DNA of 64,000 nucleotides from Nocardioides campestrisoli (GTDB lineage: Bacteria > Actinomycetota > Actinomycetes > Propionibacteriales > Nocardioidaceae): positions 2,448,001-2,512,000 of the forward strand of contig NZ_CP061768.1 in assembly GCF_013624435.2 (NCBI RefSeq). Direction: 5' to 3'. The notes under the pieces are model-generated. The model did not search any database. It had not been told where the DNA came from and saw only the letters and a list, made by a program, of their open reading frames with translations. The number at the start of each line of letters is the position of its first letter. Position 1 is the first letter of the stretch. This document shows, one piece after another, positions 57,708-64,000 of the stretch. The translations under genes were made by a program, and so were the position numbers.

Positions 57708-58562
57708 TCAGCCCTTCGGCGCCGGCGTGATCGACGGCATCTCGGGCATCTCCGGCATCTCGGGGATCTCCGGGAGCTCGGGCATCTTCGGCATTTCCAT
57801 GACCTGGTCGGCCGGGGGCGCCTCGATGGAGACGTCCTTGCCCCAGTCGGAGAGCTTCATGGTCACCTTGCCGCCCGCCTCGCCCAGGTCGCTCACGAGC
57901 TGGCGGTAGAGCCCGTCCTCGTCGAACCAGATCTCGTAGGTGCTCTCCTCAGGAAGCTCGGCGAGCTCGGCCATCTCCGCCATCTCCGGGCCCATCAGCT
58001 TCCGGGTGTCCAGCACCAGCGTGTAGCGCGTCATCTCCTCGCCGTCCACGTCCTCGGCGCCCTGGTAGGTGACGGTCTTGACCGCGTCCTTCATCTTGCC
58101 CAGCGTGGCGCCCGGGTCGAGGCCGATCCCTCCGCCCGTCAGGGAGTCCAGCCCGGACATGTCCATCTTCAGGTACTTGTCCCCCTGCTCGGGGGCCTTG
58201 AGGTAGCTGACCTTGCCGACCTGGATGACCTCGACCTCACCGCCCGCGGTCTCGTCCTGGATGGTCATCCGGGAGGACGGCGGGGTCGTGGAGTAGTCCA
58301 TGTCTCCCTCCAGGTCCATGCCCGACTGACCCTCCGCCGTGATCGCCACGTGGGCGGTGCTCTCGGCGTCGACGGCCTCCTCGAGGATGTCCACGAAGTC
58401 CTCGGCGGGCATCTCCTCCCCCGCCTCCAGGCCAGGGTCCGCGGCTGCGCTGGAGCCGGTCGGCTCGTCGCCGGAGTCGGACCCGCAGGCAGCGAGGGTG
58501 GCAAGGGCGAACGGGAGGACGAGCGCTGCGGCAGCTCGCCGGAGCCGGAGGGGGCGACGCAT
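57708..58562 (-). CDS. LppX/LprAFG-like lipoprotein, paralog 2
   Basis: 284 residues from ATG 58560-58562. Lipobox LAAC (Cys26), spacer, then the same domain order as its neighbours: DFVDILEEAVDAESTAHVAI, MDYSTTPPSSRMTIQDE, YLKMDMSGLDSLTGGG, RYTLVLDTRKLMGPEM, YEIWFDEDGLYRQLVS and SDWGKDVSIEAPPADQVM. The C-terminus is a Met-Pro-Glu repeat made from a 9-bp DNA repeat. It is 41 bp downstream of paralog 3 and 58 bp upstream of paralog 1. Confidence 0.9.
   Translation of the reverse strand: MRRPLRLRRAAAALVLPFALATLAACGSDSGDEPTGSSAAADPGLEAGEEMPAEDFVDILEEAVDAESTAHVAITAEGQSGMDLEGDMDYSTTPPSSRMTIQDETAGGEVEVIQVGKVSYLKAPEQGDKYLKMDMSGLDSLTGGGIGLDPGATLGKMKDAVKTVTYQGAEDVDGEEMTRYTLVLDTRKLMGPEMAEMAELAELPEESTYEIWFDEDGLYRQLVSDLGEAGGKVTMKLSDWGKDVSIEAPPADQVMEMPKMPELPEIPEMPEMPEMPSITPAPKG
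57736..57798. repeat. 9-bp degenerate tandem repeat, 7 copies, in paralog 2
   Basis: Seven units of the type GGCATCTCC/GGCATCTCG run from 57736 to 57798 without gaps. On the coding (minus) strand each unit encodes a Met/Ile/Leu-Pro-Glu-like tripeptide, giving the tail MPELPEIPEMPEMPEMP. Copy number can vary without frame change. Confidence 0.85.
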
Positions 58563-58603
58563 GGGACAGGGCCTTTCGCTGGAGGGACGGTTCCAGCCCG
58601 ACC

Positions 58604-59398
58604 CTACGGGGCCGGGATCGAGTCGGTGATCTGATCGGCCGGAGGCTTCTCGATCCGGACCTCCTTGCCCCAGTCGGACATGGTCATCGTCGTGGTGCCG
58701 ACGCCCTCGCCCATGTCCACCTCGAGGCGACGCTGGAGACCCTCCTGGTCGAACCAGATGTCGTAGGTGAGCTCGTCGGGAAGGTCCGGCAAGGGCAGCG
58801 AGCTGTCTGCGAGCATCTCGCCCAGCATCTCCTCGGTCCCCACCGTGGCCGTGTAGTGCTCCAGGTCCTCGCCGTCGACCTCGTCCGGGCCCACGTAGAC
58901 CACGGAGGTGAGGGCGGCGCGCAGCATGTCGGTGGACGTGGCGGGGTCGAACGCCCCGAGCCCACCGAGGCCCTCCTGCAAGCCGCTGAGATCCGTCTCG
59001 AGCCACTTGCCATCCGTCTCAGGGAGCAACGTGTAGCTGAACCCGTCGACCTGGATCGACTCCACCTCTCCCCCCATGGACTCGTCCGTGAGGGTCATCC
59101 GTGAGGACGGCGGCATGGTCGAGTAGTCGATGTCGCCCTCGGACTCGTAGCTCAGCGCGGACCCGTCGACCTCCATGGTGACGTGCGCACTCGTGGCCGC
59201 CTCGGCGGCCGCGGCGATGAGGTCGACGAACTCCTCGGTCGAGACGTCCTCACCGGGCTCCACGCCCCCCACGACGGCAGTGCCGCCACCCTGGGGCTCG
59301 TCGTCGCCCGGCTCGGACCCGCACGCGGCGAGTGCGCTCAGCACGAGCGGGACGGCGGCCGCTGCTGCGGCCCTCCTGAGGAACAGGGAGTGGCGCAT
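58604..59398 (-). CDS. LppX/LprAFG-like lipoprotein, paralog 3
   Basis: 264 residues from ATG 59396-59398. Lipobox LAAC (Cys26), then EEFVDLIAAAAEAATSAHVT, IDYSTMPPSSRMTLTDESMG, WLETDLSGLQEGLGGLGAF, HYTATVGTEEMLGEML, YDIWFDQEGLQRRLEV and SDWGKEVRIEKPPADQI. It is closer to paralog 2 than to paralog 1 (shared DYSTxPPSSRMT and SDWGKxVxIE-PPADQ). It lacks the Met-Pro tail. First gene of the trio in transcription order. Confidence 0.9.
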   Translation of the reverse strand: MRHSLFLRRAAAAAAVPLVLSALAACGSEPGDDEPQGGGTAVVGGVEPGEDVSTEEFVDLIAAAAEAATSAHVTMEVDGSALSYESEGDIDYSTMPPSSRMTLTDESMGGEVESIQVDGFSYTLLPETDGKWLETDLSGLQEGLGGLGAFDPATSTDMLRAALTSVVYVGPDEVDGEDLEHYTATVGTEEMLGEMLADSSLPLPDLPDELTYDIWFDQEGLQRRLEVDMGEGVGTTTMTMSDWGKEVRIEKPPADQITDSIPAP

Positions 59399-59434
59399 GG
59401 GTGACCTTCCGGTGGGCGCTGTGGCCCTCGGACC

Positions 59435-59836
59435 CTACTGACGCGGAGCGCGCAAGGAGTCCAGTCTCACCGCGGCCGAGCTCACGGCGATGTCGTGCAG
59501 CCCTCGGCCGTCAGGGCGGAAGACCAGCGGCGGGACCACCAGGAGCACCAGGAGCTGGCGCAGGAAGGCCTGCAGCAGCCCCAGCGGGCGCGGAGCCTCG
59601 CCGGGCGCGCCGATCCTGACCACCCGCAGGCGGGTGGCGAGCTGGCCGAAGGAGCCGCCGGCCACCGCGGTGAGCACCGCCGACTCGACCAGGAAGAGCC
59701 CGGTCGTCATGAAGCCGGCGTACGGGTTGTCGAGCCAGCCGCCGATGCCGAGGAAGAGCCACACCACGGCCTGGCAGGCCAGCCAGTCGATCAGCAGAGC
59801 CAGCAGACGCTGTCCCCAGGACGCGGTGTCGATCAC
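59435..59836 (-). CDS. RDD-family membrane protein
   Basis: 133 residues from GTG 59834-59836. The N-terminal GQRLLALLIDWLACQAVVW is the RDD-family Arg/Asp helix (R-x5-D). Two further hydrophobic segments lie at about 40-62 and 93-108, with GQLATRLRVVRI and a late HDIAV (H-D motif). The family's function is unknown. It is divergent from glnA; the GlnR box lies between them. In mycobacteria the equivalent gene (Rv2219A) also sits next to glnA1. Confidence 0.9.
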   Translation of the reverse strand: MIDTASWGQRLLALLIDWLACQAVVWLFLGIGGWLDNPYAGFMTTGLFLVESAVLTAVAGGSFGQLATRLRVVRIGAPGEAPRPLGLLQAFLRQLLVLLVVPPLVFRPDGRGLHDIAVSSAAVRLDSLRAPRQ

Positions 59837-59883
59837 GCGTCGAGGATATCGAGCGCGTTCAGGGTCCCACCGTGGGGGGATCT

Positions 59884-59921
59884 GTTACGTGCCTGAAACA
59901 ATCGGGATACGGTCAGGAAAC
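59884..59921 (+). promoter_or_regulatory. GlnR box upstream of glnA
   Basis: GTTAC-N6-GAAAC-N6-GATAC-N6-GAAAC starts at 59884 and fits the actinobacterial GlnR consensus gTnAC-n6-GaAAC (two complete a-b site pairs) with exact 6-bp spacers. It ends 95 bp before the glnA ATG. GlnR is the nitrogen-response regulator, so glnA is likely activated when nitrogen is low. The box could also affect the divergent RDD gene. Confidence 0.88.
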
Positions 59922-60016
59922 TGCGCCTGCGTAGTTTCACCGACAGTCCGGTGCAGAGTCGCACCGATCTTCACCCGATGTGGAGGCCGTGCCCCGAGCG
60001 CGGCCAAGGAGGACGA

Positions 60017-61435
60017 ATGTTCGCAAACAGCGACGAGCTGCTCAAGTACATCAAGGACGAGCGCGTCGAGATGGTCGACGTGCGCTTCTGCGACCTGCCC
60101 GGTGTCATGCAGCACTTCACGGTCCCGGTCTCGTCGTTCGACGAGTCGGTCTTCGAGGACGGCCTCAGCTTCGACGGCTCCTCCATCCGTGGCTTCCAGG
60201 CGATCCACGAGTCGGACATGTCGCTCTTCCCGGACCCGACCACGGCCTACATCGACCCGTTCCGGGTGGCGAAGACGCTGGTGGTGAACTTCTTCATCCA
60301 CGACCCGCTCACCGGCGAGGCGTACTCGCGCGACCCGCGCAACATCGCCCGCAAGGCGATGTCGTACCTGGCGAGCACCGGCATCGGTGACACCGCGTAC
60401 TTCGCGCCCGAGGCCGAGTTCTACGTCTTCGACAACGTGCGCTTCGAGACCAAGGCCAACGCGGGGTACTACCACATCGACTCCGAGGCCGGCGCCTGGA
60501 ACTCGGGCTCCGAGGACAACAACCGCGGCTACAAGGTCAAGTACAAGGGCGGCTACTTCCCGGTCGCGCCCTACGACCACTTCGGCGAGCTGCGCGACGA
60601 GATGGTGATCGAGATGGAGCGCTCGGGCCTCCACGTCGAGCGCGCCCACCACGAGGTCGGTACCGCCGGTCAGGCGGAGATCAACTACAAGTTCGACGAG
60701 CTGCTCAAGGCCGCCGACGACGTGATGAAGTTCAAGTACATCGTCAAGAACGTCGCCTGGCGCAACGGCAAGACCGCGACCTTCATGCCCAAGCCGATCT
60801 TCGGTGACAACGGCTCCGGCATGCACTGCCACCAGTCCATCTGGAACGAGGGCGAGCCGCTGTTCTACGACGAGACCGGGTACGCCGGGCTCTCGGACAT
60901 GGCGCGCTACTACATCGGCGGCATCCTCAAGCACGCCCCGTCGCTGCTGGCCTTCACCAACCCGACGGTGAACTCCTACCACCGTCTGGTGCCGGGCTTC
61001 GAGGCGCCGATCAGCCTGGTCTACTCCCAGCGCAACCGCTCGGCCTGCGTGCGGATCCCGATCACCGGGTCCAACCCCAAGGCCAAGCGCATCGAGTTCC
61101 GTTGCCCCGACCCGTCGGCCAACCCGTACCTGGCGTTCTCCGCGCTGCTGCTGGCCGGCATCGACGGCATCAAGAACAAGATCGAGCCCCCGACGCCGGT
61201 CGACAAGGACATCTACGAGCTGCCGCCGGACGAGATGGCCGAGATCGACCAGGTCCCGACGTCGCTCGGTGCTGTGCTCGACAACCTCGAGCGCGACCAC
61301 GACTTCCTCACCGTGGGCAACGTCTTCACCCCGGACCTGATCGACACCTGGATCGACTACAAGCGCACGAACGAGATCGCGCCGATCCAGCTGCGCCCGC
61401 ACCCGCACGAGTTCGAGCTGTACTACGACATCTGA
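60017..61435 (+). CDS. glnA: glutamine synthetase type I
   Basis: 472 residues from ATG 60017, with AAGGAGG at 60006-60012. Family blocks: [63 protein letters not shown] and [19 protein letters not shown]. The adenylylation site Tyr400 lies in [11 protein letters not shown], so activity can be controlled by GlnE. It makes glutamine from glutamate and ammonia with ATP. Regulated by the GlnR box upstream and closed by a strong terminator. Confidence 0.96.
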   Translation: MFANSDELLKYIKDERVEMVDVRFCDLPGVMQHFTVPVSSFDESVFEDGLSFDGSSIRGFQAIHESDMSLFPDPTTAYIDPFRVAKTLVVNFFIHDPLTGEAYSRDPRNIARKAMSYLASTGIGDTAYFAPEAEFYVFDNVRFETKANAGYYHIDSEAGAWNSGSEDNNRGYKVKYKGGYFPVAPYDHFGELRDEMVIEMERSGLHVERAHHEVGTAGQAEINYKFDELLKAADDVMKFKYIVKNVAWRNGKTATFMPKPIFGDNGSGMHCHQSIWNEGEPLFYDETGYAGLSDMARYYIGGILKHAPSLLAFTNPTVNSYHRLVPGFEAPISLVYSQRNRSACVRIPITGSNPKAKRIEFRCPDPSANPYLAFSALLLAGIDGIKNKIEPPTPVDKDIYELPPDEMAEIDQVPTSLGAVLDNLERDHDFLTVGNVFTPDLIDTWIDYKRTNEIAPIQLRPHPHEFELYYDI

Positions 61436-61472
61436 CAAGTGGCCCGACAGGGCCTCTGACCTCCGGGTTCTT

Positions 61473-61529
61473 CAGCCCCCGGCCACCCGTTCCCCTCGAT
61501 TTACCCGAGGGGACGGCGGCCGGGGGCTG
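61473..61529 (+). terminator. strong terminator after glnA
   Basis: CAGCCCCCGGCC (61473-61484) pairs with GGCCGGGGGCTG (61518-61529), and inside them TCCCCTCG pairs with CGAGGGGA. The two-part stem of about 20 bp lies 37 bp after the glnA stop. No U-tract. Confidence 0.9.
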
Positions 61530-61770
61530 TGTCGTTCCCAACCACGTCGACCACCGCTGGCACCATCCCGGTCGCCCTCTGCGACCTGTCATGCCGGGCC
61601 CACCCGGGCGCCAGCACCCCGGCGTACTCCGGGCCTCCGTGTCCGCACGCCCTTGCGCTCTCCAACCGGGAGGAGGCTACTGTCGCAAGAACACTGCAGG
61701 TGACAGGTCGAACGCCTCGGCTCGAGGCGTCCGGGCGCTGACGCCAGCAGCGACGTCAGGCGGTGGCGAG
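61530..61770. other. non-coding region between glnA terminator and glycosyltransferase leader
   Basis: No convincing gene is seen in this stretch. Open frames have poor codon bias and no recognisable motif. A possible promoter (TTGCGC at 61653-61658, 19 bp, TACTGT at 61678-61683) and a small hairpin (ACGCCTCG-GCT-CGAGGCGT, 61712-61730) could belong to the glycosyltransferase transcript; both are weak evidence. Confidence 0.5.
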
Positions 61771-61839
61771 ATGACCTCGCTCAGCACAGCACCATCCCCT
61801 GCTCCCGAGGCTCACACGCTCACCCCTGGTCTCGGGTGA
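61771..61839 (+). CDS. possible leader peptide upstream of glycosyltransferase gene
   Basis: ATG 61771 opens a 22-codon frame (MTSLSTAPSPAPEAHTLTPG...) whose TGA at 61837-61839 overlaps the GTG start of the glycosyltransferase (GTGA). Such an arrangement would couple translation of the two. There is no conserved motif and the ribosome site is moderate (GGCGGTGGCGAG), so it may be chance. Confidence 0.3.
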   Translation: MTSLSTAPSPAPEAHTLTPGLG

Positions 61840-62975
61840 TCTCCTTCGTCTGGTCACCCGGCATCCCCCTGCCAGCCGGCACCGGCGGGTCGGAGAACTA
61901 CACGATCGGCCAGGTCCGCGAGCTCAACCGCCGCGGAGTCGACGCCAGGGTCGTGACCATCGGCCTTGGGGAGGCCGACGGCCGTGTGGAGTTCCAGGAC
62001 ATACCCTTCCTCGCCGTCGCCACGCTTGGAGACCTGGGAGGGCTCGACGACACGCTGGTCTTCGTGAGCGAGTCCCCACCGGTGGCGACCCGTCACCCGG
62101 CCTACCAGATGTTGCACGTCCCACCGCCGCTGCGCGAACGCCACCACCGCGCCGCAACAGCCGGCACCCGCGACCGGAGGCTCATTGCCACGAGCCGGTA
62201 CGCCGCTGCTCTGTGGGCGGGCTTCCTCGACGTCAGCCTGGACACAGTCCACGTCGTCTACCCCTTCGCCGAACCAGTCTTCGCCTCCCGACCGAGCGTC
62301 GCCCGGGAGGACGGCGTCACCCGCGTGCTCTATGCGGGACGGCTGACCCCGGAGAAGGGCATCTACACCCTGCTCTCCATGCTGCACAACGACCTGTTCC
62401 AGAGCGACGGTCGATGGTCCTTCACCGTCACCACAGCGGGCTCGGACAAGCCGCAGGGCGCGGTCATCGAGCGGATGCTCCGGACGCATCCTGGCGTCGA
62501 GGTGGTCCCAGCGCGACGCACGCCGGCGGGGATGGCCGACCTCATGGCCGAGCACGACATCGTGGTCATGCCGTCCAACAGCCAGTACTGGCACGAGACC
62601 TTCGGGATCGTGTCCATCGAGGCTCAGCACGCGGGCTGTCGCGTGGTCGCCTCCGACGACGGCGGTCTGCCCGAGACCGATTGCGGGGCGCTGCTGCTGG
62701 TCGCGCCCGACGACGCCGAGGCACTCGCCCAAGGAATCCTCGTCGCGCGCCGCCAAGGGCCGGTTCCCGACGCCACCCGGCAGCAGGCCGGTGAACGGTT
62801 CACCGTCACCGACTCCGTCGACGGACTCCTCGCCGTCCTCAGGGCACCGCGGACCCCGACTCCCTGGGCCGTCATCCAGGACCTCGAGGCCATCGGGCGC
62901 CTCCCGGCCGTGAGCCCGCCGCACGAACGACCCCTCCTCCCAGAGCCGCCTCAACCCACAGGAAAGACCACATGA
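61836..62975 (+). CDS. GT4-family glycosyltransferase
   Basis: 379 residues from GTG 61836 (V/MISFVWSPGIPLPAGTGGSE). The GT-B pattern is clear: PAGTGGSENYTIGQVRELNR at the N-terminus, VLYAGRLTPEKGIYTLLSML in the middle, and the donor-site block SQYWHETFGIVSIEAQHAG with CRVVASDDGGLPETD (E-x7-E type). It probably transfers a sugar from an NDP-sugar to an unknown acceptor. No glycolipid or polysaccharide cluster is visible in the window. Its stop overlaps the next ATG (ATGA). The Pro-rich C-terminus is variable. Confidence 0.85.
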   Translation: MISFVWSPGIPLPAGTGGSENYTIGQVRELNRRGVDARVVTIGLGEADGRVEFQDIPFLAVATLGDLGGLDDTLVFVSESPPVATRHPAYQMLHVPPPLRERHHRAATAGTRDRRLIATSRYAAALWAGFLDVSLDTVHVVYPFAEPVFASRPSVAREDGVTRVLYAGRLTPEKGIYTLLSMLHNDLFQSDGRWSFTVTTAGSDKPQGAVIERMLRTHPGVEVVPARRTPAGMADLMAEHDIVVMPSNSQYWHETFGIVSIEAQHAGCRVVASDDGGLPETDCGALLLVAPDDAEALAQGILVARRQGPVPDATRQQAGERFTVTDSVDGLLAVLRAPRTPTPWAVIQDLEAIGRLPAVSPPHERPLLPEPPQPTGKTT

Positions 62976-63460
62976 CCGCCCTGGAACCCACACCCACGGA
63001 CCCCGCCCACATCGCCCCCCGGCGCGACGGCAACGGCGTCGACCTCCACTACCTGCAGCACGCCCTGGCAGCCCTGGGACCCGCCATGGCCGCCAGCCGT
63101 GCCGCCACGGTACGAAGTCATGACGAGGACGTCCGCAGCCTCGCACGGCAGGCGTTGTCACTGCAGACCAGCCAGCTCGCGGCGATCTCGGCCGGTCTCC
63201 TCAGGTGGGACCGGCCGAAGGTCGCCGCTCGGGCGCCAGGGCCGAACGATGCCGAGCGGTGGACCGGGCTCCACGGCGCCGCACTCGACCGGGCCTTCCA
63301 GGTGCAGCTGACCGCCCATGCGCACGCCTCGATCTCCGCGGCCCGCACCGAGATGGTAGGAGGCGCCAGTCCACACGCTCGCGCAATCGCGGAGGATTCC
63401 ATCCGGGCGCAGTGCCAACAGCTTGCTGCGCTCCACGTGCTGTCACCAGTGGTCGCCTGA
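62972..63460 (+). CDS. hypothetical helical protein, faint DUF305 resemblance
   Basis: 162 residues from ATG 62972, overlapping the glycosyltransferase stop (ATGA). It has two similar helical blocks: HALAALGPAMAASRAATVRS with SLARQALSLQTSQLAAISAG, and LDRAFQVQLTAHAHASISAA with AIAEDSIRAQCQQLAALHVL. The repeat spacing and the D-x-F-x-x-x-L...H-A-x-A pattern resemble DUF305 proteins, but the usual HH metal pair is reduced to HAHA and there is no signal peptide. The family call is weak. Coupling to the glycosyltransferase suggests a shared role. Confidence 0.7.
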   Translation: MTALEPTPTDPAHIAPRRDGNGVDLHYLQHALAALGPAMAASRAATVRSHDEDVRSLARQALSLQTSQLAAISAGLLRWDRPKVAARAPGPNDAERWTGLHGAALDRAFQVQLTAHAHASISAARTEMVGGASPHARAIAEDSIRAQCQQLAALHVLSPVVA

Positions 63461-63572
63461 GGACCTCCCCACGTTCGCTCTGGCAGGAGAGGAGCGTCGG
63501 AGGACGTCTCCGACTACCCCCTGAACGAGGTCCACGAGACCGACGGCACGTGATGCACTGGGAAGCCTGAAG

Positions 63573-63617
63573 GTCGAGGCTCGGCCGCCCAGGGTCCTCC
63601 TGCGGCCGTACCTCGAC
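63573..63617. terminator. long hairpin downstream of the glycosyltransferase operon
   Basis: GTCGAGG/CCTCGAC (63573-63579 with 63611-63617) and CGGCCGC/GCGGCCG (63582-63588 with 63602-63608) form a 14-bp stem with a 2-nt internal loop and a 13-nt top loop. It lies about 110 nt after the stop. It may end the transcript or be part of a small RNA; the rest of 63461-63752 shows no gene. Confidence 0.5.
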
Positions 63618-63752
63618 TTGAACCTTGCCTGCAACTACCCGACCCTCCGGCCACGGCCATTGGCCACCGAACGCCGGTGCGCAGGAAGGGACCGGTCGAC
63701 TGAAGGATCAGGCGAAGTTGAACTGCGGCATACGGGAGCACGAGGTCGCCAA

Positions 63753-64000
63753 CTAGGGCTCTCGCCGCAGGATGAACTCCACGAAACTGTTCAACGCGGA
63801 GCTTCGCCTCAAGTCCTTGCGCGTGACGAGGCTGAAGGGGATGGTGAGATCGAGACCGCTGACATCGAGCTCGACCAGGCGACCGTTATGCAGTTCAGCC
63901 TCGAGACACGGACGGGGCAGGCAGCCCAGGCGATCGCCCGCCGCGACCACAGCCTTGATGATGTTCACACTGTCGCTCTCGAGGACGATATCCATCGAAG
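63753..64000 (-). CDS. LysR-family regulator, C-terminal fragment (runs off window)
   Basis: 82 codons end at TAG 63753-63755; the frame stays open to the window edge. SMDIVLESDSVNIIKAVVAA, DRLGCLPRPCLEAELHNGRL, then VELDVSGLDLTIPFSLVTRKD and LNSFVEFILRR match the last part of the LysR substrate-binding domain. The N-terminal HTH must lie beyond 64000. Third codon positions carry more A/T than in the glnA block, suggesting a different origin. Confidence 0.75.
   Translation of the reverse strand, partial: SMDIVLESDSVNIIKAVVAAGDRLGCLPRPCLEAELHNGRLVELDVSGLDLTIPFSLVTRKDLRRSSALNSFVEFILRREP

Noticed and set aside
57736..57798. Short regular repeats as a CRISPR array
   Set aside because: Units are 9 bp with no spacers and lie inside a coding sequence; no cas genes are present.
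61102..61839. A plus-strand frame through the 3' end of glnA and the following gap
   Set aside because: Most of it overlaps glnA in another frame; the remainder crosses the terminator and has no codon bias or motif. Only the last 22 codons are kept as a low-confidence leader.
63605..63660. A GGTTCAAGTC T-loop-like sequence on the minus strand suggesting a tRNA
   Set aside because: The flanking bases do not pair as a T-stem and no acceptor, anticodon or D arm could be drawn.

Overview
The window reads as chromosome of a high-GC actinobacterium. Gene content and order (clgR-cinA-pgsA-rimO-rodZ-ftsK; rnj-dapA; folA/thyA; gcvT-pepA; lpdA-E2-lipB-lipA-DUF4191-RDD-glnA), GTG starts, F420-type enzymes and strong G/C bias at third codon positions point to Actinomycetia. 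I infer something close to Nocardioides/Nocardioidaceae, but no rRNA or other taxonomic marker is present. No rRNA, tRNA, CRISPR array, phage or insertion sequence was found.

Layout. 0-4.1 kb: the start of an MFS gene, DUF3046, a DinB-fold protein, a GNAT acetyltransferase and a three-gene ABC-2 exporter. 4.2-9.6 kb: the coupled DNA-repair pair lhr-nei2. 9.6-19.6 kb (minus strand): clgR, cinA, a secreted 5'-nucleotidase, pgsA, rimO, an enlarged RodZ-like protein and ftsK. 19.7-27.2 kb: a BlaI-type repressor and an M56 membrane protease divergent from cydA-cydB-cydDC (cytochrome bd oxidase and its ABC assembly factor). The intergenic region between them holds four GTACTAC half-sites at an exact 14-bp period. 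27-35 kb: rnj, dapA, an LLM oxidoreductase, a Nudix protein, folA, a LysR/racemase divergent pair, thyA and a PhzF protein. 35-38 kb: a small unknown protein, gcvT and pepA.

38-47.8 kb: a molybdenum hydroxylase cluster. Maturation genes come first (MocA-like nucleotidyltransferase, MoxR/CoxD ATPase, CoxE VWA protein, XdhC/CoxF), then a GAF/winged-helix regulator, then coxS-coxL-coxM-coxG. CoxL carries the form II AYRGAGR loop, so the substrate is not certain to be CO. CRP-like palindromes lie just upstream of the regulator and of coxS. 47.8-61.4 kb: a conserved lipoylation/central-carbon/nitrogen block: lpdA (E3), a two-lipoyl-domain E2, lipB, lipA and glnA. glnA has a near-ideal GlnR box upstream and a strong terminator downstream. 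Insertions in this block are an SGNH-fold lipoprotein that lacks its catalytic Ser and His, and three tandem paralogous LppX-like lipoproteins. 61.5-64 kb looks accessory: a family 4 glycosyltransferase coupled to a small helical protein with faint DUF305 resemblance, a long hairpin, and the C-terminal end of a LysR regulator.

How it fits together. Most genes are housekeeping. The parts with unexplained regulation or function are the BlaI array in front of cytochrome bd, the form II cox cluster with its shared palindromes, the lipoprotein trio and the glycosyltransferase pair at the right edge.
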